A DNA stretch of 64,000 bases from Streptoalloteichus tenebrarius (GTDB lineage Bacteria > Actinomycetota > Actinomycetes > Mycobacteriales > Pseudonocardiaceae). Of this stretch, positions 54,234 through 64,000 are shown in pieces (the first letter of the stretch is position 1; each line of letters begins with the position of its first letter). The stretch spans positions 62,001 through 126,000 of the forward strand of contig NZ_JAMTCP010000009.1 in NCBI RefSeq assembly GCF_024171885.1. The letters are read 5' to 3'. The notes beneath the pieces are model-generated. The model was given only the letters and a program-made list of their open reading frames with translations, was not told the origin of the DNA and did no database searches. The position numbers were made by a program, and so were the translations under genes.

Positions 54234-54284
54234 GGGGCGCGGGACAGACCAGAGCGCCGACGTGGTCCTGGCGGCCAGGACCCG

Positions 54285-54787
54285 TCAGGGGCTGAGGTCG
54301 GCCGGGTCGAACGTGACGGGAAGAGGAGAGGCGGTGACGGTGACCCGCTCACCCGGCTTCGCCTCGACCTCGGGCACGTAGCGACCGTGCACGAGCGCGT
54401 GCGCCGCGAACCGGCATTCGCCCCACGGCCCGAACTCCACCGACCGCAGGAAGGGAATGCCGGCGGCCGCGAACGCCGCGACCTTGTCCCGGCGGTTCTT
54501 ACTGGTGTTGCCCGGAGACCAGACCTCGACCACGAGGCGGACGGCGTCGGGGTGGGTGTTGGTTTCCTCTCCCCACTCGTTGACGACCATGACGTCGGGG
54601 ATGACACGGTTGCGTCCCTCGATGCTGATCCGGCGGCGACGCCCTGAAGGACGGGGAGACCAGGCGTCGCGCGGACGGCATCCCGGAGCAGCACGAACAG
54701 TTCCCCGACCGCGTACTGGTGCCGCTTGGACGGTGTCGGGCCGATCTCGTAGCAACCCCACAGGAGTTTAAGCCGACGCCCGTCCAC
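54285..54787 (-). pseudogene. Uma2-family (PD-(D/E)xK) endonuclease remnant
   Basis: Two frames carry successive parts of a Uma2 protein. The first (from about 54787) has GCYEIGPTPSKRHQYAVGEL. After a shift near 54640 the second has GRNRVIPDVMVVNEWGEE, AVRLVVEVWSPGNTSKNRRDK and IPFLRSVEFG down to the stop at 54285. The N-terminal quarter is missing. The catalytic region (PDV...VEVWSP..R..K) survives. Confidence 0.65.
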
Positions 54788-54906
54788 GGATTGGTCGGTG
54801 GCAAGCCTCTCCGCGACGGTGTGCGGCCCGAGCGGGCGATGTGCAGGGGGCGCTCATGTGCCGCTCCGCTCCCTCACCTCGGACCGAGGGTCGCCCGGTG
54901 GGCGGG

Positions 54907-55143
54907 TCATTCCCCGGAGTCGTCCCCGGCGGGCCGCTGGGCGACCTGGCGCAGCCCGGCGACGCGGCGGGCCGCCCTGGCCGCCGCGCGCGCGGACAGC
55001 TCGGCCACGACCGCCGCGAGCCGGTGCGGGTCGAGGGCGCTCGCGCCGGGCCCGAACTCGACGTCGCACACCGCGCCGCCCGCGCCGACGCGCACGGCGA
55101 CCGCCCCGTCCGCGCTGCGCGCCCACGCGCTGATCCGGTCCAT
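54907..55143 (-). CDS. YbaB/EbfC-like small DNA-binding protein
   Basis: 78 aa from ATG 55143, set by ribosome site GGAGGG; an upstream ATG at 55185 has none. Pattern: GAVAVRVGAGGAVCDVEFGPGA followed by a helical Ala/Arg-rich tail, as in the short actinobacterial YbaB-fold proteins often found near secretion or accessory loci. The basic tail fits nucleic-acid binding. Confidence 0.5.
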   Translation of the reverse strand: MDRISAWARSADGAVAVRVGAGGAVCDVEFGPGASALDPHRLAAVVAELSARAAARAARRVAGLRQVAQRPAGDDSGE

Positions 55144-55253
55144 CGCGTCGTCCCTCCACGCCGTTCGGTCCCGCACCCCGAGCATGGCGGATCTCGCTGG
55201 TGTCCTTCGAGGCCCTGACGGGGACTTTGCGCGGATCGTGCGGCGATTCACGT

Positions 55254-55946
55254 TCAGCGCCGGAAGAACCCCGGTTGTTGGGCGAAGTCGTTGACGATTC
55301 TCATACCGACGCGGTGGTCCAGCCGGGAGCCGTCGGCGAAGTGCCAGACGAGGCGGAACTTCTCCAGGGTGCGCGGCGCGTCGGCGATCTCGACGCCGCG
55401 CAGCGCGTCGGCGGCCCCCGCCCACTCCGGCTCCTCACCGGGTCCGGCCTTCGCCACGCCGGTCTCCCCCTGGCGGTCCGCCGCGCCGTCCCGGGAGATC
55501 AGGTCGCGGCCCATGTCCAGCACCCGGCGGCCGACGGCGAGGCCGGTCTCGCCGATCTCCCTGGCGGCGCCGGCCAGACCCGTCCGGTCGGCCAGCACGA
55601 GGAGGCGCTGATCGGTGAGCGCGACGACGGAGCGCCCGGCCGCCGCCCTGGTGAACCCGACGGCCAGGCAGTCGGGGCGGTCGCCGTGGACCTCGCCGTT
55701 GGGCTCGCGGGAGGCCTCCCCCGAGGCGTCGTCGGCGATCACCGCCACCGCGACGCTCGCCGCGGCCTTCGCCGTCCGGAAGGCGGTCCGCCCGATGCCC
55801 TGGACGAAACCGAGGGCGTTGTTCTCCCTGCCGTCCTTCGCCAGTCCCGGCACGCGGAACCTGGGGCGGTGCAACGGAAGCCGCAGGGACCAGACGACCC
55901 GTTCGCCGGGGCGCAGGAACCTCTCGATCTCGTTGTGGTCGGCCAC
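55254..55946 (-). CDS. Hypothetical protein
   Basis: 230 aa from GTG 55946. It begins HNEIERFLRPGERVVWSLRL, a start shared by PH-like 'bacterial PH domain' proteins; the middle has an Ala-rich segment (FRTAKAAASVAVAVIAD) and VALTDQRLLVLADRTG, and the end is LEKFRLVWHFADGSRLDHRV. No membrane helix is certain. It may be related to the 129-aa protein at 53844. Function unknown; codon bias is strong. Confidence 0.65.
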   Translation of the reverse strand: MADHNEIERFLRPGERVVWSLRLPLHRPRFRVPGLAKDGRENNALGFVQGIGRTAFRTAKAAASVAVAVIADDASGEASREPNGEVHGDRPDCLAVGFTRAAAGRSVVALTDQRLLVLADRTGLAGAAREIGETGLAVGRRVLDMGRDLISRDGAADRQGETGVAKAGPGEEPEWAGAADALRGVEIADAPRTLEKFRLVWHFADGSRLDHRVGMRIVNDFAQQPGFFRR

Positions 55947-56252
55947 GCCTCACCCTTCTCCATCACCGGACGCGGGGACCAGTGTCCCAGCCCGCCGTGC
56001 GAGCCCGGCGGCGACACCGGGCCGGCCGGCCCCCGTGGATCATGACAGTCGTCCCGGCGGCCGGAGACCCGAACGAGCGAACCATTTCCTGACGCGAACA
56101 CGACTTTCGGGGGTTGTCCCACCGGCTGGGCGGGGACACGGCCATGGCGGTGACCGTGTGCCGCTCCGCTCGCGATTAACCACCCGGACGAAGTACCTTT
56201 ACCTCCGTCGTTCGAGTGGCAGGAGGTAGCGGTCCTGGTCGCTCACGAGCTG

Positions 56253-57500
56253 TTGACGGGCCAACCGGCCGGTTCCGCCCCGCTCGTGCCCCGGCAGCGT
56301 GGGCGTTCCCCGGCGCGCGTTCCCTGGTGGCGCCGGGTGTTGCGGCCTTTGGGCCGGTGGCGGTCCCACGCGTGGGACGCGGGCGCCATCCTGCTGGCCG
56401 CGGCCGACCTGGTGCTGTCGATCGGCGACCCCCAGACCGACGTCCCGCCCTACGCCCACGTGATGTCGTGGGTCGCGTGCGCGGCCCTGGTGCTGCGCCG
56501 ACGGTTCCCCCGTCTGGTGCTGGCGATCTGCGTGCCCGGTCTGCTGGTCGGCTACGCGCTCGTGGCGGCGGAGGTCGCGCTCTACACCGTGAGCCGGCGC
56601 CGCCCCTTCGGCTGGCAGGTCGTCGTCGGCTGTCTGGCCGTGTGGGCGTCGTCGTTCGTCCTGTGGCCCCTGCCCACGTTCCTGGAGCTGTCGCTGCACG
56701 AGGTGCTCGGCCGGTTCCTCTACGGCGGGCTCCAGGCGCTGGCCCCGTTCGCGCTCGGCCTGTTGATGCGCACCAGGACCGAGCTGTCCCACCGCGTCCG
56801 CGAGCTGGCCGAGGGGCGCGAGCGGGAGAAACGCCTGCACGCGCACGCGGTGCTCGCGCAGGAACGCACCCGGTTGGCCCGCGAGATGCACGACGTGGTC
56901 TCGCACCAGGTCACGCTGATCGCCATGCAGGCCGGCGCGCTCCAGTCCTGCACGCCGGACGACGAGGCGCGGGAGGTCGCCGGCACCATCCGCCAGCTCA
57001 GCGTCCGCACGCTGGAGGAGCTGCGCCAGATGGTCGGCGTGCTCAGGGTGACCGCGCTGGACGCCGAGGCCGCCTCGCACCCCGGGTTGAACGACCTGCC
57101 CGAGCTGGTCGCCAACAGTGGCGTCCCGGTCGAGCTGACCCTGGGCGCCCTGCCCGACCCCGTGCCGGCCCCGCTGGCCACCGCGGCCTACCGCACGGTG
57201 CAGGAGGCGTTGACCAACGTCCGCAAGCACGCGCCGGGAGCGACGGCGTCGGTGCTGCTCGACGTGCGCGAGGACCACCTGACCGTCGAGGTCCGCAACG
57301 GCAACCCCTCGACGACCGCCCCGCCGCCGCCCGCGTTCCCCTCGGGCGGCCACGGCCTGGTCGGGCTGCGGGAACGCGCCGAGCTGCTCGGCGGCGACTT
57401 CCGGGCCGACCGCACCGAGGACGGCGGCTTCGTCGTCGTGGCCCGCCTCCCGCTGGGCGGCGCGGGGGTCCCCGGTCAGGGCCGTCAGGGCCAGTCCTGA
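56253..57500 (+). CDS. Sensor histidine kinase (HisKA_3 / NarL type), orphan
   Basis: 415 aa if started at TTG 56253. A good ribosome site (AGGAGG 56221-56226) lies 26 bases earlier, with CTG 56235 at ideal spacing, so the true start may be CTG. About five hydrophobic segments at residues 40-180, dimerisation/phosphoacceptor helix LAREMHDVVSHQVTLIAMQA (His about 212), ATPase boxes QEALTNVRKHAPG and GGHGLVGLRERAELLGG. The cognate LuxR-type response regulator is not next to it. Followed by 130 bp and convergent rbpA. Confidence 0.88.
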   Translation: MTGQPAGSAPLVPRQRGRSPARVPWWRRVLRPLGRWRSHAWDAGAILLAAADLVLSIGDPQTDVPPYAHVMSWVACAALVLRRRFPRLVLAICVPGLLVGYALVAAEVALYTVSRRRPFGWQVVVGCLAVWASSFVLWPLPTFLELSLHEVLGRFLYGGLQALAPFALGLLMRTRTELSHRVRELAEGREREKRLHAHAVLAQERTRLAREMHDVVSHQVTLIAMQAGALQSCTPDDEAREVAGTIRQLSVRTLEELRQMVGVLRVTALDAEAASHPGLNDLPELVANSGVPVELTLGALPDPVPAPLATAAYRTVQEALTNVRKHAPGATASVLLDVREDHLTVEVRNGNPSTTAPPPPAFPSGGHGLVGLRERAELLGGDFRADRTEDGGFVVVARLPLGGAGVPGQGRQGQS

Positions 57501-57631
57501 CCGCCCGCGTCCCCGCCGCCCGACATCGCCCTGAGAACGCCGGCGGCCCCGGACGGCGCGTTCGCCGCCGGGGCCACCGGGTCACTCTCGATCATCGCGG
57601 GACGACGGCCAGCCGTCGGTCCCGCGCCGTC

Positions 57632-57973
57632 TCACTCGCCCCGCTGGGCGCGGAGCTTGGCGAGGGCCTCCTCCAGGATCGCCTCGCCGTCGGCGTCGCT
57701 GCGCCGCTCCTTCACGTACGCCAGGTGCGTCTTGTACGGCTCGTTGCGCGGCGGGTCCGGCGGACTCTCCTGGTCCTTGCCGGCGGGCAGCCCGCAGCGC
57801 GGGCAGTCCCACAGCTCGGGCTCCTCCGCGTCGAGCGCGAACGACGGACGCACCTCGTGCCCGTTGGCGCACCAGTACGAGACCCGGCGCCGGGGCGCGG
57901 ACTCCCCGCGCTCGGACTCGCCCATCGGGCCCGCGCCGACCCGGGTCCCGCGGATCGCGTTACCACCAGCCAT
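57632..57973 (-). CDS. rbpA: RbpA, RNA polymerase-binding protein
   Basis: 113 aa from ATG 57973. N-terminal tail MAGGNAIRGTRVG, core YWCANGHEVRPSFALDAEEP and ELWDCPRCGLPAGKD (Cys pairs), then basic linker and sigma-interaction helix ERRSDADGEAILEEALAKLR. Activates the principal sigma factor and stabilises open complexes. It is adjacent to secG as in other actinobacteria. Confidence 0.96.
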   Translation of the reverse strand: MAGGNAIRGTRVGAGPMGESERGESAPRRRVSYWCANGHEVRPSFALDAEEPELWDCPRCGLPAGKDQESPPDPPRNEPYKTHLAYVKERRSDADGEAILEEALAKLRAQRGE

Positions 57974-58033
57974 CGACCCTCACACCCCCACCAGGTGGTC
58001 TTGCCCCAAGGTTCGTCGAAGTCGCGGACCTGC

Positions 58034-58267
58034 TCAGCTCACCTTGAGCAACAGCCCGACGCCCACCGCGGAGATCACCCAGATGGCCGCCACGAACAGC
58101 GTCAGCCGGTCCAGGTTCTTCTCCACCACGGTCGAGCCGGACAGGCTCGACTGCATGCCCCCGCCGAAGAGCGAGGACAGCCCGCCGCCGCGACCGCGGT
58201 GCAGCAAGACCAGCAGCACCAGCAGGACGCTGGACGCGATCAGACAGATCTGCAGGAAAAGCTTCAT
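58034..58267 (-). CDS. secG: SecG preprotein translocase subunit
   Basis: 77 aa from ATG 58267. Two membrane helices (FLQICLIASSVLLVLLVLLH; LTLFVAAIWVISAVGVGLLL) flank the loop RGRGGGLSSLFGGGMQSSLSGS typical of SecG. Part of SecYEG in the inner membrane. Confidence 0.95.
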   Translation of the reverse strand: MKLFLQICLIASSVLLVLLVLLHRGRGGGLSSLFGGGMQSSLSGSTVVEKNLDRLTLFVAAIWVISAVGVGLLLKVS

Positions 58268-58437
58268 CCTCAACCCTCGCTGTCAGGCGGTCGACGTCAC
58301 AGACTACCCGGTCGGTGGTCGCCGCTGAACCATGAGTCGATCTTCGGGAGCGGATCCCGGGCCGCTCGACCCTCCGCCACGACACCAACTTAGCGTCTCC
58401 GACGGACAACGGAGCGCAGTGGCCCCGACGAACGAGA

Positions 58438-58487
58438 ACCCCGTCGTCCGGTCGGCCCCTCGGGTGGGGCCGACCGGACGACGGGGT
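58438..58487. terminator. Perfect 22-bp hairpin after tpiA
   Basis: Arms 58438-58459 and 58466-58487 (ACCCCGTCGTCCGGTCGGCC core), 6-base loop, directly after the minus-strand tpiA stop. Confidence 0.93.
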
Positions 58488-58493
58488 CGGGGG

Positions 58494-59282
58494 TCACGGC
58501 AGGGGGCCGCCCGCCGCCAGCGCGCACAGCTTGGCGAACTCCTCGCCGTCGAGGCTCGCGCCGCCGACCAGCGCGCCGTCCACGTCGTCCTGCTTGACGA
58601 GGTCGGCGATGTTGCCGGACTTCACCGAGCCGCCGTAGAGCACGCGGACCGCGTCCGCGATCTCGGCGCCGTACTTCTCCGCGAGCTTGGCCCGCAGCGC
58701 GCCGCACACCTCCTGCGCGTCGGCGGGGGTGGCGACGCGGCCGGTGCCGATCGCCCACACCGGCTCGTAGGCCACCACGACCTGGCGCACCTGCTCAGCC
58801 TTGAGGCCCTTGAGCGCGGCCAGGAGCTGCGCGGCGCAGTGCTCCACGTGGGTGCCCTGCTCGCGCACCTCGATCCGCTCGCCCACGCACAGGATCGGGG
58901 TCAGGCCGTGCTTGAGCGCGGCCCGCACCTTGCGGTTGACCAGCTCGTCGTCCTCGTGGTGGTACTCGCGGCGCTCGGAGTGGCCGACCACGACGAAGGT
59001 GCAGCCGAGCTTGGCGAGCATCGGGCCGGACACCTCGCCCGTGTAGGCGCCCGCGTCGTGCGCGGAGATGTCCTGCGCCCCGTAGGTCAACAGCAGCTTG
59101 TCGCCGTCCACCAACGTCTGCACGCTGCGGATGTCGGTGAAGGGCGGGATGACCGCGACGTCGACCTTCTCGAAGTACTTCGCCGGCAGGGCGAAGGCGA
59201 TCTTCTGCACCAGGGCGATGGCCTCGAAGTGGTTGAGGTTCATCTTCCAGTTGCCCGCGATCAGCGGCTTGCGCGAGGCCAT
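58494..59282 (-). CDS. tpiA: Triosephosphate isomerase
   Basis: 262 aa from ATG 59282, two bases past the pgk stop. [10 protein letters not shown], catalytic His in [10 protein letters not shown], catalytic Glu in [13 protein letters not shown], and the [10 protein letters not shown] phosphate loop. Confidence 0.98.
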   Translation of the reverse strand: MASRKPLIAGNWKMNLNHFEAIALVQKIAFALPAKYFEKVDVAVIPPFTDIRSVQTLVDGDKLLLTYGAQDISAHDAGAYTGEVSGPMLAKLGCTFVVVGHSERREYHHEDDELVNRKVRAALKHGLTPILCVGERIEVREQGTHVEHCAAQLLAALKGLKAEQVRQVVVAYEPVWAIGTGRVATPADAQEVCGALRAKLAEKYGAEIADAVRVLYGGSVKSGNIADLVKQDDVDGALVGGASLDGEEFAKLCALAAGGPLP

Positions 59283-59284
59283 CC

Positions 59285-60499
59285 TCAGTCCTCCAACACC
59301 GCGACGCCGGGGAGTTCCTTGCCCTCCAGGAACTCCAGGGAAGCCCCACCACCGGTGGAGATGTGCGAGAAGCCGTCCTCGGGCAGGCCGAGCTGACGCA
59401 CGGCCGCGGCCGAGTCGCCGCCGCCCACGACGCTGAACGCGTCGCCGTCGACGAGGGCCTGCGCGACGGCGCGGGTGCCGCCGGCGAACGCCTCGAACTC
59501 GAACACGCCCATCGGGCCGTTCCAGAACACGGTCCTGGCGTCGGCCACCTTGCTGGCGAACAGCTTCTGGCTCTCCGGGCCGATGTCCAGGCCCATGCGG
59601 TCGGCCGGGATCGCGTCGGCCGGCACCACCTGGTACTCGGCGTCGGCGGCGAAGGTCGTGGTGGCCAGCACGTCGACCGGCAGCACCAGCTCGACGCCGC
59701 GCTCCTTCGCGGTGTTCAGGAACCCGCGCACGGTGTCGAGCTGGTCCTCCTGGAGCAGCGAGGAGCCGACCTCGTGGCCCTGGGCCTTCAGGAAGGTGTA
59801 GGCCATGCCGCCGCCGATGACCAGGCGGTCGACCTTGGTGAGCAGGTTGGCGATCACGCCGAGCTTGTCCGACACCTTGGCGCCGCCGAGCACGACGACG
59901 TAGGGCCGGGCCGGGTCCTCGGTGAGCCGGCGCAGCACGTCGACCTCGGCCAGCACCAGGCCGCCGGCGTAGTGCGGCAGCCGCTGGGCGACGTCGTAGA
60001 CGGAGGCCTGCTTCCGGTGCACCACGCCGAAGCCGTCGGACACGAACGCGCCGGGGCCGCCGTCGCCGGCGACCAGCGCGGCCAGCTCGTCGGCGAGCGC
60101 GCCGCGCTCGGCGTCGTCCTTGCTCGTCTCACGGGCGTCGAAGCGCACGTTCTCCAGCAGCGCCACACCGCCGTCGGCCAGACCGTCCACAGTGGACTTC
60201 GCAGACGGGCCGACAACGTCGGCGGCGAAGGCGACCTCGGCGCCGAGCAGCTCGCCGAGCCGCCTGGCGACCGGGGCGAGGGAGAACTCGGGCTTCGGCT
60301 CGCCCTTGGGCCGGCCCAGGTGCGCCGTCACCACCACCCGGGCGCCGGCCTCGGCCAGCGCCCGGATGGTCGGCAGCGACGCCCTGACCCGACCGTCGTC
60401 GGTGATCCTCTCGCCGTCCAGCGGCACGTTGAGGTCGGCGCGCACGAGCACGCGCCGACCCCGAACGCCCTCGGACAGCAGGTCGTCGAGCGTCCTCAC
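59285..60499 (-). CDS. pgk: Phosphoglycerate kinase
   Basis: 404 aa from GTG 60499. [76 protein letters not shown]. Lower glycolysis; operon with gap (8-bp gap upstream) and tpiA. A GTCCACAGTGGAC palindrome is in its coding sequence (60185-60197). Confidence 0.98.
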   Translation of the reverse strand: MRTLDDLLSEGVRGRRVLVRADLNVPLDGERITDDGRVRASLPTIRALAEAGARVVVTAHLGRPKGEPKPEFSLAPVARRLGELLGAEVAFAADVVGPSAKSTVDGLADGGVALLENVRFDARETSKDDAERGALADELAALVAGDGGPGAFVSDGFGVVHRKQASVYDVAQRLPHYAGGLVLAEVDVLRRLTEDPARPYVVVLGGAKVSDKLGVIANLLTKVDRLVIGGGMAYTFLKAQGHEVGSSLLQEDQLDTVRGFLNTAKERGVELVLPVDVLATTTFAADAEYQVVPADAIPADRMGLDIGPESQKLFASKVADARTVFWNGPMGVFEFEAFAGGTRAVAQALVDGDAFSVVGGGDSAAAVRQLGLPEDGFSHISTGGGASLEFLEGKELPGVAVLED

Positions 60500-60507
60500 C
60501 GGCGGCC

Positions 60508-61524
<1,017 letters not shown>

Positions 61525-61661
61525 CTATGGCTCGACCCGGCCGGAAACCGGGCGGGGTTTTGTCCTCGATGGCCACCCTAGCGGCCAGACGGAGTCCCTG
61601 GTCACACGGGCCGCCGCCCTTCTGGATCGAACCAGTGGAGCGGCGGGGGCGCCAGCCCCCA

Positions 61662-61678
61662 ATTGGTCTGAACCAAAT
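61662..61678. promoter_or_regulatory. Dyad ATTGGTCTGAACCAAAT upstream of gap, GntR/DasR-like operator
   Basis: TTGGT-N4-ACCAA resembles the DasR responsive element core TGGTCTAGACCA (10 of 12 alike). It lies in the 61513-61796 interval between glpD and gap, next to a small hairpin (61645-61660). The regulator gene is not in the window. Confidence 0.4.
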
Positions 61679-61718
61679 GCGGGGATGGTCGCCCTGCGTC
61701 CTCCGCCTGAAAGCATTC

Positions 61719-61768
61719 CGCCGTCGCGGCGGGGCCGCGCGCCGAGGCGCGCCCCCGCCGCGACGGCG
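61719..61768. terminator. 16-bp hairpin after glpD
   Basis: Perfect arms 61719-61734 and 61753-61768 (CGCCGTCGCGGCGGGG), with an inner GCGCGCC stem in the loop, 29 bp beyond the glpD stop. Confidence 0.85.
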
Positions 61769-61796
61769 TCCGTCGCTCGGCGTGATCAGCGTGACA

Positions 61797-63362
61797 TCAC
61801 GCCACCTCGGCGCGCGCTCCGCTGGCGACCAGCAGCTCGGCCACGCGCGCCCGCACCTCGGGCGTGTCCAGCCCGCGCACCGACACGGTGGTGCGCCGGC
61901 GCAGCACGTCCTCGACGTCGCAGGCCCACTCGTGCTCGATCGCGTGCACCACCTGCGCCCAGATGTCGGGGCCGTCGGGGTGGACGCGCTCCAGCAGCGC
62001 CGGGTCGGCGGCGGCCAGCGCGACCACCTCGTGGCTGTGCGTGCCGTAGTGGGTGGCCAGGTGGGCCGCCACGTCGTCGGGCAGCTCGGGGGCCGCGGCC
62101 AGCAGCACCCGGCTGACGCTGTCCGGCTGGGCCGCGCCCGGCAGCGGGGCCGCCGGCCGGTCCAGGGCCTTGTCCAGCCCCGGCATCCCGAGCTGGGCCG
62201 CGACCCTGGCCAGCACGGTGCCGCCGATCTTGCGGAAGGTGGTCCACTTGCCGCCGGCCACGCTCAGCATGCCGCCGGAGCCGACGGTGATCACCGTCTC
62301 GCGCTTGGCGTTCTTGGTCTCGCCGGGGCCGCCGGGCAGCACCCGCAGGCCGGCGAAGGTGTAGGCGATCCGGTCGCGGTCCAGCGCCTCGGCGTCGATG
62401 CCCAGCGCCGCCTCGGCCAGGATCTGGTCCACGTCGGCCTCGGTGCAGCGCACCTCGGCCGGGTCGCCCTCGTACGCCTCGTCGGTGGTGCCGAGCAGGA
62501 GCTGGCCCTCCCACGGGATCGCGAAGTTCACCCGGACGTCGTCGATCGGGGTGGTGACGGCCGCGGTCCACGGCCGCTCGGTGCGCAGCACCAGGTGCGC
62601 GCCCTTGGACAGCCGCACGCTCGGGGCGGCCTTGGGGTTCTCCATCCGGCGGAGGTGGTCCAGCCACGGGCCGGTGGCGTTCACCACGACCCTGGCGTCC
62701 ACGCCGAACTCGGTCCCGTCGAGCCGGTCCCGCAGGTCCACGCCGGTGACCCTGCCGTTGACCTTGCGCAGGCCGGTGACCTCGGCGTGGTTGAGCAGCA
62801 CCGCGCCGGACTCGACGGCGGCGCGGGCGGACATGACCGCCACGCGGCTGTCGTTCATCTGGTGGTCGTAGTAGAGGGCGCAACCACGCAGGCCGGCCAT
62901 CTTCAGCCCGGGGGCCAGCTCGCGGGCGCGGGCCGGCGAGACGACCTTGCCGGTGCCGTCGCCGAAGCCGGACAGGGCGCTGTAGAGCAGGACGCCCGCG
63001 CCCAGCTTCAGCCGGGAGTGCGGGCCGTCGTCGAACACCGGCACCAGGAACGGCAGCGGGCGCACCAGGTGCGGCGCGAGCCGGTCGCCCAGCGCGCGGC
63101 GCTCGACGTGGTTCTCGTGCACCAGCCGCACGTCGCCCATGGCGAGGTAGCGCAGGCCGCCGTGGACCAGCTTGGACGAGGCGCTGGAGGTCGCTCCGGC
63201 GAAGTCACCCCGCTCCAGCAGGGCCACCCGCAGACCGGCCCTGGCAGCCGCCCAGGCGGTGGCGATGCCCAGGATGCCACCGCCCACCACGGCGACGTCG
63301 AACGTGCCGCGTCCCAGGCTCTCCCTGGTCAGAACGCGCTGCTCGGCCACCGACTCGGACAT
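61797..63362 (-). CDS. glpD: Aerobic glycerol-3-phosphate dehydrogenase
   Basis: 521 aa from ATG 63362 (ribosome site AAGGAG); the longer frame upstream runs through the glpK end. FAD motif [66 protein letters not shown]. Oxidises glycerol-3-P to DHAP at the membrane, feeding tpiA. Downstream of glpK in one direction. Confidence 0.96.
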   Translation of the reverse strand: MSESVAEQRVLTRESLGRGTFDVAVVGGGILGIATAWAAARAGLRVALLERGDFAGATSSASSKLVHGGLRYLAMGDVRLVHENHVERRALGDRLAPHLVRPLPFLVPVFDDGPHSRLKLGAGVLLYSALSGFGDGTGKVVSPARARELAPGLKMAGLRGCALYYDHQMNDSRVAVMSARAAVESGAVLLNHAEVTGLRKVNGRVTGVDLRDRLDGTEFGVDARVVVNATGPWLDHLRRMENPKAAPSVRLSKGAHLVLRTERPWTAAVTTPIDDVRVNFAIPWEGQLLLGTTDEAYEGDPAEVRCTEADVDQILAEAALGIDAEALDRDRIAYTFAGLRVLPGGPGETKNAKRETVITVGSGGMLSVAGGKWTTFRKIGGTVLARVAAQLGMPGLDKALDRPAAPLPGAAQPDSVSRVLLAAAPELPDDVAAHLATHYGTHSHEVVALAAADPALLERVHPDGPDIWAQVVHAIEHEWACDVEDVLRRRTTVSVRGLDTPEVRARVAELLVASGARAEVA

Positions 63363-63463
63363 CGGGGGTTCTCCTTCCAGTCTCTGTGCGGGACACCCGC
63401 ACCCGGTCGCCGTCCGTGGCCAAGGGGAAAACGATGATCGACCACGGACGGCTCCAGATAGGT

Positions 63464-63495
63464 GGGGCCGGACCGGTGTCCCCCGGTCCGGCCCC
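63464..63495. terminator. 13-bp hairpin between glpK and glpD
   Basis: Perfect arms 63464-63476 and 63483-63495 (GGGGCCGGACCGG), directly after the glpK stop at 63500; probably partial termination. A second dyad CCGTCCGTGG (63410-63419/63442-63451) lies between it and glpD. Confidence 0.75.
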
Positions 63496-63499
63496 TGCA

Positions 63500-64000
63500 T
63501 CACTCGTCGTCCTCGTCGATCCAGTCCATCGTGCGCTGGACCGCCTTCTGCCACTTGCGGTAGCCCCGCTCGCGGACGCCGGCCTCCATCGAGGGCAGCC
63601 ACTCCGCGGCGCGGTGCCAGTTCTCCCGCAGGGCGTCGGTGTTGGGCCAGAAGCCCACCGCGAGGCCGGCCGCGTAGGCCGCGCCCAGGCAGGTGGTCTC
63701 GGCGATGATCGGTCGCACGACCGGCACGTCGAGGACGTCGGACAGGAACTGCATCAGCAGGTTGTTGGCGGTCATGCCGCCGTCGACCCTGAGGGTGGTC
63801 AGCTCGACGCCGGAGTCGGCGTTCATCGCGTCCACCACCTCGCGGGTCTGCCATGCGGTGGCCTCCAGCACCGCCCTGGCCAGGTGGCCCTTGGTGATGT
63901 AGCCGGTCAGGCCGGCGATCACGCCGCGGGCGTCGCCCCGCCAGTGCGGGGCGAACAGGCCGGCGAAGGCCGGCACGAAGTAGCAGCCGCCGTTGTCCTC
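63500..64000 (-). CDS. glpK: Glycerol kinase, C-terminal part (runs off the window)
   Basis: 167 codons; the frame is open to the window end. [53 protein letters not shown] and [15 protein letters not shown] are FGGY-kinase C-terminal hallmarks of GlpK. Phosphorylates glycerol for GlpD. Confidence 0.96.
   Translation of the reverse strand, partial: EDNGGCYFVPAFAGLFAPHWRGDARGVIAGLTGYITKGHLARAVLEATAWQTREVVDAMNADSGVELTTLRVDGGMTANNLLMQFLSDVLDVPVVRPIIAETTCLGAAYAAGLAVGFWPNTDALRENWHRAAEWLPSMEAGVRERGYRKWQKAVQRTMDWIDEDDE

Overview
The window is very GC-rich DNA from a filamentous actinobacterium. A strong third-position GC bias, GTG starts, several apparently leaderless GTG starts, RbpA, an MptB-type mannosyltransferase, OpcA and the order sufR/mptB/ABC/ctaA ... 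ctaB-tkt-tal-zwf-opcA-pgl ... secG-tpi-pgk-gap (as in mycobacteria) all point to Actinomycetota. The style of the accessory genes suggests Pseudonocardiaceae (Saccharothrix/Actinosynnema/Lentzea-like), but that is inference.

Positions 1-22,900 are accessory. They hold a serine hydrolase, a GNAT protein, a frameshifted Nudix-like gene, an OsmC peroxiredoxin, an alpha/alpha-toroid protein and a secreted nuclease-like lipoprotein. An IS graveyard follows (7.4-8.7 kb, IS481- and IS5-type remnants). Next is a compact minus-strand class III lanthipeptide (SapB/AmfS-like) cluster at 8.9-15.5 kb: LanKC synthetase, 42-aa precursor, then two ABC exporters, in amfTSBA-like order. A HelD RNA-polymerase ATPase comes next. 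From 18.5 to 22.0 kb lies a decaying polymorphic-toxin locus: a TNT-type secreted toxin broken by frameshifts, an intact LRV/HEAT-like small protein, a mutated paralogue of it, and a truncated protease-like/tachylectin fusion. About 0.6 kb that I cannot explain follows.

Positions 22.9-34.9 kb hold the SUF iron-sulphur operon (sufR-sufB-sufD-Rieske ferredoxin-sufC-sufS-sufU-sufT, minus strand). Divergent to it are mptB, an ABC ATPase/permease pair and ctaA (plus strand). Positions 35.1-41.4 kb are another accessory stretch: a MarR-type regulator with a palindromic operator, a degraded SCP1.201/DddA-like deaminase followed by an intact Imm1 immunity gene, an MBL-fold hydrolase, a secreted low-complexity protein and an ATP-grasp pair. 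Positions 41.4-52.4 kb are core carbon metabolism: qor, ctaB, then tkt-tal-pgi-zwf-opcA-pgl, mostly overlapping or closely spaced. Positions 52.4-57.5 kb are accessory again (broken vapBC, a broken Uma2 gene, small DNA-binding and hypothetical genes, an orphan histidine kinase). The window closes with rbpA, secG, tpiA-pgk-gap, glpD and the 3' part of glpK.

Together, the SUF machinery supplies Fe-S clusters, CtaA/CtaB make haem A for cytochrome oxidase, the tkt-pgl block runs the pentose-phosphate pathway for NADPH, and tpi-pgk-gap plus glpKD feed triose phosphates into lower glycolysis. Reading-frame damage is confined to accessory genes; about 30 kb of core genes are undamaged. I therefore read the damage as real decay rather than poor sequence. 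At both polymorphic-toxin loci the toxin is broken while an adjacent (candidate) immunity gene is intact.
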